64,000 bases of DNA from NCBI RefSeq assembly GCF_900110415.1, contig NZ_FODR01000008.1:1-64000 (forward strand), in the 5' to 3' direction. The translations under genes were made by a program, and so were the position numbers. The notes below the pieces were generated by a model that ran no database searches, was not told the origin of the DNA, and saw only the letters and a program-made list of their open reading frames with translations. The stretch's first letter is position 1. Each line of letters opens with the position of its first letter. This stretch comes from Mucilaginibacter sp. OK283. GTDB taxonomy: Bacteria; Bacteroidota; Bacteroidia; Sphingobacteriales; Sphingobacteriaceae. Positions 52,016-59,605 of this stretch are shown one piece after another.

Positions 52016-53401
52016 ATGGCAAACAACACAGTTGCAACCAAAAACACCGGCGATACCTTAACCGCCGCAGAAATTAACGATATTGCCTCGAAGGCGAACA
52101 CTAAACAGGAACCTTTAGGCTTTACCCCCGAAAACGTCGCAAACAAAGGTACAGCCAATGGCTATGCAGGATTAGACGGCACGGGGAAGGTTCCTTTAAC
52201 GCAATTACCAGCCACAGGCGGCGATGTACCCGACGGTGGAACAACAGGGCAGGTACTAACCAAAGCCAGCAACACAGATCAAGACACCACCTGGGTAACA
52301 CCATCTGGCGGCGGTAGCGGCTCATTACCCGTTAGTATTGCAGATACTAATAGTATTCCTTTTAATAATATGCTTACCGTGGTTGGCGATCATACCATGA
52401 GCGGAGCATTGGTTATAACACCAAATACTGTTGGTGCGGTTGCGGGGTGTGGGGCGGTGCAGAGGATAATTTCGGATGGCACTAATATCCCAGACATATC
52501 AGCATTTAAAATATTAGCTTCATCATCTGCCTATAATAACGGCGTTGGTACCGTTAATCTTTTAGTATTCTTTTATGACGGCATTTCCTTTAATACCGCC
52601 ATAACCCAAAATGGAGAGATTATATTGCCTGATGCAAATACTGAAGTTGCGGCGTGGGTGGCGCGCTTATCTATAGCAGGCTACAGTATTTCAAGTCCGC
52701 GCAGGGCTGCATATCAGGCATTTTGGGATACCATGAAACAAAATGGTATTTATAATCTCATAACAGAGGCATGGATGTTTGAAGGAGGCACGGCCGCCAC
52801 AAATGTTTTAGGTTTTAAGGGAGTATCAGATGGTGTTATTCACGGCACTATTACTCATTCGGCTACCGGCTCAAAGGGTGACGGCTCAACCGGACATATG
52901 GATTTGGGTATTAGCCCAGACCCGGGCGGCACCGCTATTCCCATAGGCAACATGCAGTCGATACACATTGCCGGTTATCTTCGCCTTAACGAAGCTGGGG
53001 GCAGTGGTGCTGGGCATGATGCTATCGGCGTTCGGGGTGCCGGAGAGAACTATTTAAGCGTGAATCCCGCCTCGTCTGGCTACACCAGCTATTTTAGTAT
53101 AGGTGGCGTAACTTTTACACCTACTACTATCGATACAAATGGCCGTTTTATCGCAAGCAATATAAGTCCGAATGCCTTTATTTTGCGAAATGGCGTAACT
53201 ATTGCAAGTACTGCTTTCAACACAAGCATAGGCACCAATAGTGTACAACTATCGGCTTTCGCAAGTATCGATGGAGGTACGGTTGATTCGTTTTCACCAC
53301 AAGAATTAGGGTTTATATCTGTCGGCAAAGGCTTAACAACAACACAAGCAGCTATATTAGATACAGCTATGTCAACCTTATTTGCAGCAATTTCACGATG
53401 A
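52016..53401 (+). CDS. Tail fibre protein
   Basis: A 461-residue protein with the phage fibre motif GTTGQVLTKASNTDQDTTWV near residue 80 and a downstream Gly/Ser linker. A large beta-rich receptor-binding region occupies the C-terminal 300 residues. The N-terminus (MANNTVATKNTGDTLTAAEI) is typical of phage fibre attachment domains. It ends in an ATGA overlap with the SGNH hydrolase. Host specificity probably resides in the C-terminal half. Confidence 0.75.
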   Translation: MANNTVATKNTGDTLTAAEINDIASKANTKQEPLGFTPENVANKGTANGYAGLDGTGKVPLTQLPATGGDVPDGGTTGQVLTKASNTDQDTTWVTPSGGGSGSLPVSIADTNSIPFNNMLTVVGDHTMSGALVITPNTVGAVAGCGAVQRIISDGTNIPDISAFKILASSSAYNNGVGTVNLLVFFYDGISFNTAITQNGEIILPDANTEVAAWVARLSIAGYSISSPRRAAYQAFWDTMKQNGIYNLITEAWMFEGGTAATNVLGFKGVSDGVIHGTITHSATGSKGDGSTGHMDLGISPDPGGTAIPIGNMQSIHIAGYLRLNEAGGSGAGHDAIGVRGAGENYLSVNPASSGYTSYFSIGGVTFTPTTIDTNGRFIASNISPNAFILRNGVTIASTAFNTSIGTNSVQLSAFASIDGGTVDSFSPQELGFISVGKGLTTTQAAILDTAMSTLFAAISR

Positions 53402-54057
53402 GTATATTAAAACACATATTAAATTTAAAGGGCCAAAAAATTCATATTTTTTTTGGTGATAGCATTACGATGGGCGTTGGTGCATCTAATGACGCGCACC
53501 GTTGGTCTGCTTTATATTGTGCTGCAAAGGGCGATATTGAAGAAAATCATGGAGTAAGCGGTAGTCCTTTACAAAATTCAACTCCCTTGAACCCCACGGG
53601 TGCGCCAAATTTCAGGGACGCGGCCAGTCAGCTAATACCTACTTATATTATAGGATATGGTAAATTATTTATATCATACGGAACTAATGATGTAGGACTA
53701 AATCTGGTAAACTTCACCGCAGCCAATTATAAACAACAGCTAAAAGAAGTAATTTCAATTGCCATTTCAAAGAACTGGCCTTTAAGAGATATTATCGTTG
53801 AAAGCCCCTCATATTATGAACAGTCTGGCAGAGACGGGTATGTTGGGCTATATGGTGTAACTATAGCCGCTGATTTAACACGGCATGAAGCGCATGTATT
53901 GGCGGCAAACCAAGCTTGCCTAGAAACCGGCGTTGTATTCGACGATAGTTATGCCTATATGAAAAATAATGGTGGCGCATCGTTGTTGAGACCAGATGGC
54001 TTGCACCCTAACGATGCTGGCCACTTAGCTAAAGCAACACATAAACTTACTTTGTAA
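53398..54057 (+). CDS. SGNH/GDSL hydrolase, probable fibre-associated esterase
   Basis: A 219-residue esterase or lipase-type hydrolase. Block I is FGDSITMG (catalytic Ser), block III is GTNDVG, and block V is DGLHPNDAGH with Asp and His. The triad is complete. Such domains remove acetyl or other ester groups from surface polysaccharides. Because it is translationally coupled to the tail fibre gene, it probably strips host glycan at adsorption. It could be a separate tail subunit rather than a secreted enzyme, since no signal peptide is visible. Confidence 0.88.
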   Translation: MSILKHILNLKGQKIHIFFGDSITMGVGASNDAHRWSALYCAAKGDIEENHGVSGSPLQNSTPLNPTGAPNFRDAASQLIPTYIIGYGKLFISYGTNDVGLNLVNFTAANYKQQLKEVISIAISKNWPLRDIIVESPSYYEQSGRDGYVGLYGVTIAADLTRHEAHVLAANQACLETGVVFDDSYAYMKNNGGASLLRPDGLHPNDAGHLAKATHKLTL

Positions 54058-54081
54058 ATACTATTTAATCGTTTTAATGTC

Positions 54082-54110
54082 TTTTTAAATTCACAGAAGG
54101 AATTTAAAAA
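54082..54110 (+). terminator. AT-rich perfect hairpin after the fibre operon
   Basis: TTTTTAAATTC (54082-54092) pairs exactly with GAATTTAAAAA (54100-54110), 7-nt loop. It lies 24 nt after the SGNH stop and before the holin-like gene. The stem is weak and the T-run is missing on this strand, so it may only slow transcription. Confidence 0.45.
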
Positions 54111-54230
54111 ACCCTTTAAGAACGCGTTTGATAGGTAATTTTTGAAGCGTAAAGCTACCTTTTATCCTTAAATAACCTCATTCCCCTCATAGCCTATTCT
54201 AAAACTAAGGCTGTTTAAACTACCCCAATC

Positions 54231-54464
54231 ATGAAAAAGAAATATTCGTTCTGGGAGCGTATCACCAGTGATACGCCCTCATTTTTTAAAAAAGTTCAAA
54301 TTTTAGGCGCGGGCCTTGTGGCTATTTCGGTTTCACTCACCGGAGTTGGCATCATTCCGGTTGCCGTTACAGGCATAATAGCTGCTGTGGGCACAACTAT
54401 GGGGGCAATTGCCCAGCTTGCAGTAAAACAATCCGAACCCGATACTACAGCTTCGGAAAAATAA
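54231..54464 (+). CDS. Holin-like small membrane protein
   Basis: A 77-residue protein with two hydrophobic segments (about residues 23-45 and 47-66) between a basic N-terminus (MKKKYSFWERITSDTPSFF) and a charged C-terminus. Small two-helix proteins of this kind beginning KYSFWER occur at the end of Bacteroidota phage structural modules and are taken as holins. No endolysin is adjacent, so the lytic partner is missing or located elsewhere. Confidence 0.6.
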   Translation: MKKKYSFWERITSDTPSFFKKVQILGAGLVAISVSLTGVGIIPVAVTGIIAAVGTTMGAIAQLAVKQSEPDTTASEK

Positions 54465-54479
54465 TTAATTCAACCAGTT

Positions 54480-54740
54480 ATGACAACACTCGATCAACGT
54501 GAAATCAGGGGGATCACCCTCAAAAACATCACCGTTACTATTATCAGCACGATAAGTATAGTTGTTTCTGTGATGACAACTTACTTCCAGTTAAAAGGCG
54601 ATATCCGGGATGTGCGGTCAACACAGGAAACTCAAAACCGGGTTAATGAAATACGCCTTAAAGTTCTTGAGGGCGAAGTGGCTATCCTGCAGCAGGAAGT
54701 TCGGGAACTAAAAGACAGCAAAATTCGCAAAGGTGCTTAG
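54480..54740 (+). CDS. Small membrane protein with coiled coil
   Basis: An 86-residue protein with one hydrophobic segment (about residues 16-37, NITVTIISTISIVVSVMTTY) and a C-terminal heptad helix (RVNEIRLKVLEGEVAILQQE, then VRELKDS). The start lies 15 nt after the holin-like gene, so they form a pair. It could be a second holin, a spanin-like or an antiholin-like protein. Function inferred only from position and shape. Confidence 0.55.
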   Translation: MTTLDQREIRGITLKNITVTIISTISIVVSVMTTYFQLKGDIRDVRSTQETQNRVNEIRLKVLEGEVAILQQEVRELKDSKIRKGA

Positions 54741-54753
54741 CTGAGCTGCCTGC

Positions 54754-55866
54754 TTAGTTTTCTAAAATGCGCACCAGGTCATCGTTAACATAAAACGTTT
54801 CTCTACCATCTTTAATCTGGCTCAAAACTTTTGCATCAACCAATTCACCAAAATATTTGGTAAGTGTTGTTCTGGACGTGATGCCTAAACGATCGCCAAT
54901 TAGTTGGGGCTTGATGTATGGCTGACTAAAAATCAATTCGTTTACCTCCTTGCTATACCATTTAATTTTACCTTTAGCGTGGATAAGCGTCGCTTCCATT
55001 TGGGCAATAATGTTATTAATAAGCTGGCTTGTTAAATGGGATGTGTTTTCGACGGCATCAAGCATGTATAATATCCAGGGCTTCCATGATCCCCGTTGCG
55101 TAACAATTCCCAGATTGTAATAATAATCTTCCTTGTTTACAATGATGTATTTTGACAGATAGAGTACCGGCTGGCTCAGCAATCCTGCGTGCACCAGGTA
55201 CAACAGGTTTAATATTCTGCCGGTGCGGCCATTTCCGTCAGAAAAGGGGTGTATCGCTTCAAACTGGTAATGAGAAAAACACATTTTAAGCAACGGGTCG
55301 GTTGGGTATTGCTTATCATCGTTTAAATATTCCAATAAGTTATCCATCAGTTTTTCTATTAATCCGAGGCCTCTTGGGGGAGTGTATATCACTTCCCCTG
55401 CCCTGAATTCACTCTGCCCGCGCTGGATTACCGTTAATGATGCAGGCGACCGCAAACCGGCCGATAACTGTTTAATTTGCCTGAATACGCCGGTTATGCT
55501 TTTTAAATCAATCTGATTTTTCTCTTTTATTAGCCTGTAGCCTTCCCATAACGCTTCACGGTAGCGCAAAACTTCTTTGGTAGCTATATTGGCCCTGTCT
55601 TCCTGCACGGTATCCGAAACTGCTTTGTACAATTCATCTTCTGTTGTAAAAATATTTTCAATCGCGGTAGATGCCTGGGCTTCCTGCAACGCTATAGTGT
55701 TTACCAGCATTAAAGGATTAGGCAATCGCAAAATACCAACATTTACAGCTGCCAGCGCCCTTGATGCGGTTACCAGCTTCTTTAAAATATCTATATCATT
55801 CTCAATAACCGGATCCGGTGGGAGTAATGGTAAATCGTTAAATGGTTTGGTCCTGTCGTATGGCAT
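54754..55866 (-). CDS. Fic-family protein, class II with inhibitory helix and winged-helix tail
   Basis: A 370-residue Fic protein. The N-terminal domain carries the class II self-inhibitory motif STAIEN ([S/T]xxxE[G/N], residues 66-71), which blocks the active site until released. The Fic core is HPFSDGNGRTGR with catalytic His206 and the acidic Asp intact. The C-terminal about 70 residues form a winged-helix-like module (LGITSRTTLTKYFGELVDAK). The normal reaction is AMP transfer from ATP to a target Ser, Thr or Tyr. The target is unknown. It lies convergent with the phage cluster by 13 nt and is preceded by three palindromes. Confidence 0.92.
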   Translation of the reverse strand: MPYDRTKPFNDLPLLPPDPVIENDIDILKKLVTASRALAAVNVGILRLPNPLMLVNTIALQEAQASTAIENIFTTEDELYKAVSDTVQEDRANIATKEVLRYREALWEGYRLIKEKNQIDLKSITGVFRQIKQLSAGLRSPASLTVIQRGQSEFRAGEVIYTPPRGLGLIEKLMDNLLEYLNDDKQYPTDPLLKMCFSHYQFEAIHPFSDGNGRTGRILNLLYLVHAGLLSQPVLYLSKYIIVNKEDYYYNLGIVTQRGSWKPWILYMLDAVENTSHLTSQLINNIIAQMEATLIHAKGKIKWYSKEVNELIFSQPYIKPQLIGDRLGITSRTTLTKYFGELVDAKVLSQIKDGRETFYVNDDLVRILEN

Positions 55867-55871
55867 AATTT

Positions 55872-55904
55872 ACATGTTCACATTTTAACAAAAAATGAAC
55901 ATGT
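55872..55904. promoter_or_regulatory. Fic upstream palindrome 1
   Basis: ACATGTTCA (55872-55880) pairs with TGAACATGT (55896-55904). The inner TTTT/AAAA also pairs, with two mismatches between. Centre at 55888. It begins 5 nt upstream of the Fic start codon, so it covers the ribosome binding region. Confidence 0.6.
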
Positions 55905-55940
55905 TGCAAATTAACAAAGAATTATCGACAAAAATCAATA

Positions 55941-55973
55941 ATGTGTTCATTTTTTGTTAAAAAATGAACACAT
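55941..55973. promoter_or_regulatory. Fic upstream palindrome 2
   Basis: ATGTGTTCATTTTTT (55941-55955) is exactly complementary to AAAAAATGAACACAT (55959-55973) with a 3-nt centre (GTT). Centre at 55957. The core TGTTCATTTTTT is shared with palindrome 1 in weaker form. Confidence 0.7.
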
Positions 55974-56002
55974 GATAAAAAAACCATCATAAAATGAACA
56001 CA

Positions 56003-56052
56003 AAAGTGCTATATGTCCATTTTTTAGTAAGAAAATGGACATATAGCACTTT
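56003..56052. promoter_or_regulatory. Fic upstream palindrome 3 / possible GH76 terminator
   Basis: Positions 56003-56023 are exactly complementary to 56032-56052 (21 bp, 8-nt loop); the inner word is TGTCCATTTT, a variant of the TGTTCATTTT in palindrome 2. Centre at 56027.5. A terminator role for the GH76 gene ending at 56067 is also possible, as T-rich sequence follows on the minus strand. Confidence 0.65.
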
Positions 56053-56066
56053 GTAACCTCGGACAA

Positions 56067-57143
56067 CTAATCCAGCTTCAGATTATCCAGCCGGGAATAA
56101 ATCTCGAGCATAGCGGCCTGGTCTATCAATGATTTTATCTTTTTAGGGCCTACAAGGTTTTGATCATCTTTTTCCTGGGCCCAGATACGGTTGGCATCGT
56201 TTATCATGAACTGCAATTGGGCTTTGTTCTTGTCCACCTTATACAATTCAATGTATCCCCTAAGCAGTACGGCGTTAAACCAGTAGTTGCCCGGTAAGCG
56301 GCCGTTCCGGTAAAAATGTTGTTCGGCAGCTTTGGCTACATTTTGTGCATCATTGAGATACCTTTTGTTTTTGGTAATATTATATAGCATCACACCCGAT
56401 TGAAGCATTGTCCCCGCGTTATAAGTATAATAAGCCGAATCCACTTTCATCGATGGTACCCTCACTGCGTCGTAATAAACGCCATTAGATGATAACAAAT
56501 GTTTTTTTGCCCAATTGTAAGTTACGATTGCGGTATCCAAATAGGCTTTTTGATGGGTAGCCTGGTATAATTGCAACGCCACCAATATAGCCGGACCATT
56601 AGAACAGGTGTTTTTCCCTTTTTTATCGCCCTCTACCCAATAAAAGCCACCGCCACCAACCATATCATGGCCCGATAACAGGAAGCGATAAATCATCTGA
56701 GAAGTTTCCAGGTAATCCTTTTTATGATTGCGCGCATAGGCATCCATCAAGGCGATGGCAATCCATTCGTTATCATCATAAAAACGTGAATCAACTTTTT
56801 CTTTAACTACCATAGCCTGGTAAGCCGGCACCGGCTGCCTGGCAGAATAGTACTGATCAATAGCTTTCATAACGGAAGCTATGTAATTTTTTGAAGGGTT
56901 GCCAGCCTCCATTTCATTGGCGGCCTGCACCATTGCGCACAGGGGCCACAAAAAGGAGTGATTACCTTTATTGGCCGCACTATCATTGGTTTCGAAGTAC
57001 AGATTTGCCTTGGCATCGTAAAACCCATCATAGACGTTTTTATTAATGATGGAAATACGTTCTTTATAACTGGCAGTAGTTTGAGCGGTAGCATTCAAAA
57101 CTATTGCCAGGCAAAAACTGATGGTTAATATTATGTTTTTCAT
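56067..57143 (-). CDS. Glycoside hydrolase family 76, predicted alpha-1,6-mannanase
   Basis: A 358-residue secreted enzyme with a signal peptide (about residues 1-21, ending NATAQ). The GH76 catalytic Asp pair is in RFYDDNEWIAIAL (Asp123, Asp124), followed by the alpha/alpha-toroid repeats. GH76 endo-alpha-mannanases cut alpha-1,6-linked mannose backbones such as those of yeast mannan. The start at 57143 gives the signal peptide; an upstream extension lies in the preceding hairpin region. It is the last gene of the PUL. Confidence 0.9.
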   Translation of the reverse strand: MKNIILTISFCLAIVLNATAQTTASYKERISIINKNVYDGFYDAKANLYFETNDSAANKGNHSFLWPLCAMVQAANEMEAGNPSKNYIASVMKAIDQYYSARQPVPAYQAMVVKEKVDSRFYDDNEWIAIALMDAYARNHKKDYLETSQMIYRFLLSGHDMVGGGGFYWVEGDKKGKNTCSNGPAILVALQLYQATHQKAYLDTAIVTYNWAKKHLLSSNGVYYDAVRVPSMKVDSAYYTYNAGTMLQSGVMLYNITKNKRYLNDAQNVAKAAEQHFYRNGRLPGNYWFNAVLLRGYIELYKVDKNKAQLQFMINDANRIWAQEKDDQNLVGPKKIKSLIDQAAMLEIYSRLDNLKLD

Positions 57144-57162
57144 AGGTATATGCAGGGTGATA

Positions 57163-57200
57163 GAAAATATCTTCCGGTATGAATTCCGGAAGATATTTTC
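57163..57200 (-). promoter_or_regulatory. Intercistronic perfect hairpin between the two GH76 genes
   Basis: GAAAATATCTTCCGG (57163-57177) is exactly complementary to CCGGAAGATATTTTC (57186-57200) with an 8-nt loop. It lies 4 nt after the stop of the upstream GH76 gene. With no T-run it is more likely an mRNA processing or stability element than a full terminator. Confidence 0.65.
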
Positions 57201-57204
57201 AAAA

Positions 57205-58365
57205 TTAAAACTTACCATCGGCTTTTAAGGCTGCGGCAGCTTCTATCATCATTACGCCACTTAATTGTGTGGTTAAATCTGTGGTGCCCGATGGCAGGCT
57301 TTTCCAGTCGGGACTTACAAAAAGCGCCGGCCGGCTAATGCCTTTGGTGTATAAAGTTTGGGCATTAAATTTCAAAAATTTAACAAAGGCATCCCTGTCG
57401 GTCGAGCTTACAGCCGGCTCTTCAATCAGCAAAGTAAGATACCTCACCAAAATACCTTTAAACAACCCTCCGTCGCCCTGTCCTTCTGATTTCAGTAAAC
57501 CACCCGGCGAAATATCCGTGTCGTTAATGGTAGCTTTGGCATTGCGTACGGCGTCGGCGAGGTAATCGGCATTATTAGTCACATGGTAAAGTTCAAGCGC
57601 GGCCCCCATATAAACACCCTGATTATAGGTGAATTTATTCTTGCTGATTTGCCCGTCGTGGTTTCCATTAATGCCATCCCAAATTATCCCGTTCGAAGGG
57701 TCAACCAGGGTGGCGTTCAGCCAGGTGTAAAGACTTTTTGCTATTGTAAGGTCCGCATCGTTCTTTTTTAAAGCATACAAACGGCAGGCAAATATAATAG
57801 CGGGCGCGTTGGCGGGGGTATTCTTATAATCCAGCTGCGATTTGCGCCAGGCTATACCACCGCCCTGGTTGGTGTTTTGGCCGGTTTTAATATCCGTCCA
57901 AAGGGTATTTGCTGCATCCAGGTAATCGTTATCATTGGTAGCCTCATAAGCCCGCAGGCTTGCAAGCGCCAGCCACTCCATATCGTCATAATATTCGTTT
58001 TGATATTTATTACCGTTGGTAACGCGGGTACCATTTAACAACGATTTCATTCGTTGTTTATAAACGTCGTTTTTGGTACGTAAAAAGGCATCGGTAAAAA
58101 TATCCAGCGTATGTGCCTGGGGCCAGTAGTTATAATTGGTATTACCTGCGTTATTTTGCACAAAATAATTTCCATTTGCCGACAGATAGGTGCTGTAAGT
58201 TTTTTCCTGCAATGAGTCGGCAGTAGCAGCATATTTATAATCAACGGTTGCCGTTTTATTGTTAGGATAAAGCGGAAAAGGCTTATCCTTTAAGCACGAT
58301 GTGAGCACAAGCGGTATCAATGCTGCAAATGCCCATTTCTGTATATGTTGGGTTATGATCTTCAT
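57205..58365 (-). CDS. Glycoside hydrolase family 76 lipoprotein
   Basis: A 386-residue GH76 enzyme with a lipoprotein signal (lipobox LVLTSC, Cys24), so membrane anchored and probably exposed on the cell surface. The catalytic Asp pair is in YYDDMEWLALAS (Asp127, Asp128). Together with the secreted GH76 enzyme downstream it suggests a two-step cut: a surface endo-mannanase first, then a periplasmic one. The substrate is predicted from the family and the SusCD context; the identity of the mannan is not certain. Confidence 0.9.
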   Translation of the reverse strand: MKIITQHIQKWAFAALIPLVLTSCLKDKPFPLYPNNKTATVDYKYAATADSLQEKTYSTYLSANGNYFVQNNAGNTNYNYWPQAHTLDIFTDAFLRTKNDVYKQRMKSLLNGTRVTNGNKYQNEYYDDMEWLALASLRAYEATNDNDYLDAANTLWTDIKTGQNTNQGGGIAWRKSQLDYKNTPANAPAIIFACRLYALKKNDADLTIAKSLYTWLNATLVDPSNGIIWDGINGNHDGQISKNKFTYNQGVYMGAALELYHVTNNADYLADAVRNAKATINDTDISPGGLLKSEGQGDGGLFKGILVRYLTLLIEEPAVSSTDRDAFVKFLKFNAQTLYTKGISRPALFVSPDWKSLPSGTTDLTTQLSGVMMIEAAAALKADGKF

Positions 58366-58378
58366 AAATTTTATTTTA

Positions 58379-58414
58379 AATTCTGTACCGGTAAAATGAT
58401 GCCGGTACAGAATT
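58379..58414 (-). promoter_or_regulatory. Intercistronic perfect hairpin between SusE-like and GH76 genes
   Basis: AATTCTGTACCGG (58379-58391) is complementary to CCGGTACAGAATT (58402-58414) with a 10-nt loop. It lies between the SusE-like stop and the first GH76 start, where it could reduce expression of the enzymes relative to SusCDE. Confidence 0.65.
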
Positions 58415-58427
58415 GATGGTTTATTTA

Positions 58428-59564
58428 TTACTTAACGGTAACAACATGGGTATATGCAGGTACGTCTGCGCTCCAGATAATTTTAATATCCGCTTTACCA
58501 TTATCGGCACGGTGATCAAATTTAAAGCAGTAATCATATTGCGAATTGTTAACCGGCACCATATAATAATAGGATGCGGCAGTGGTTGCGGTAGCCGGGC
58601 TGTTATCTGAATTGGTACTGCCATAGTACTGCGTTGATGTTGTTCCTGCAGCATCTTTAAGCGTAAACATAAACTTGTAACGCTCATCCCTGCCCCATGA
58701 TTCCTGGTGGAAAACGATGGATGCATTATCAATTTCCCAGCTGCTGCCACCAACGTATGGCAGGTTAAACCAGATTTTGTTATCGGCAGCGAACCATAAA
58801 CCTACCGATACAACTTCTGTCATCGATGCCGATGCTGTAGTAAAATCAACCACTATCCGCTCAACTTTGGTAGCGCCTGCAATGGTAGTATTGCCATCCT
58901 TTAACAATTTAACGCCATCAATAGAATAAGTTGCAGGTGTACCTGTGTTGCGTTCGGCAAAATGAAGTGTTCCTGCTTTTAATGAAGTATATGCTTCAAA
59001 AACGCCGGTTGATATTTGTTTTAAATGTATGGCCTTGCTTAAGTCATCACCACCTTCGGTTGCTGTTCCTGTAATATACAAATCGGCAGGAATTTCGCTA
59101 AATCCAGGCGCGCGCTGCACTTCAATAGTGCGCGATAAACTACTTTTTTGTACGTTGATCCCTTTTGATGACATTACCGTCCATTTTAATTTACCGGTTT
59201 CCTGCGGTTGGATACCTGCCAGATCGGCAATTTTGTTCAGGTCTTTAAAAGAGATGGTTAGCTTGTTGTATAAGCCATTGCCATCAGATGGCATGGTATA
59301 AATCGGCTTGGAAAAATCGCCGGTTGTTTTATCAAATGCTACTTCATACATCACCAGGCCATTATCTTCGGCCTGTGCCTGCTCCCATTCAAACGATGCC
59401 GAACCGGAAGCTGGCTCAAGTTTTATGAATTTGTTATCAACAGGCGCAAAAAAGTTTTTTACTGCCGATACCTGCGTGTGGTTAAGGGTTTTATCCTTTT
59501 TACAGCCGGATACAATTATTAATGCCAATATGCCTGCCATCAGGCAGAAAGTAATTTTTTTCAT
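58428..59564 (-). CDS. SusE-like surface glycan-binding lipoprotein
   Basis: A 378-residue protein with a lipoprotein signal (lipobox LIIVSGC, Cys21). An N-terminal SusE domain (FEWEQAQAEDNGLVMYEVAF) is followed by beta-sandwich carbohydrate-binding-like domains, among them LYITGTATEGGDDLSKAIHL. SusE/F-type proteins sit on the outer leaflet of the outer membrane and hold glycan near the SusCD complex. It follows SusD in the operon and precedes the two GH76 genes. Confidence 0.87.
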   Translation of the reverse strand: MKKITFCLMAGILALIIVSGCKKDKTLNHTQVSAVKNFFAPVDNKFIKLEPASGSASFEWEQAQAEDNGLVMYEVAFDKTTGDFSKPIYTMPSDGNGLYNKLTISFKDLNKIADLAGIQPQETGKLKWTVMSSKGINVQKSSLSRTIEVQRAPGFSEIPADLYITGTATEGGDDLSKAIHLKQISTGVFEAYTSLKAGTLHFAERNTGTPATYSIDGVKLLKDGNTTIAGATKVERIVVDFTTASASMTEVVSVGLWFAADNKIWFNLPYVGGSSWEIDNASIVFHQESWGRDERYKFMFTLKDAAGTTSTQYYGSTNSDNSPATATTAASYYYMVPVNNSQYDYCFKFDHRADNGKADIKIIWSADVPAYTHVVTVK

Positions 59565-59605
59565 GATCTTAATTGATTATAATTTCTTTATAAATAATTA
59601 TTGAA

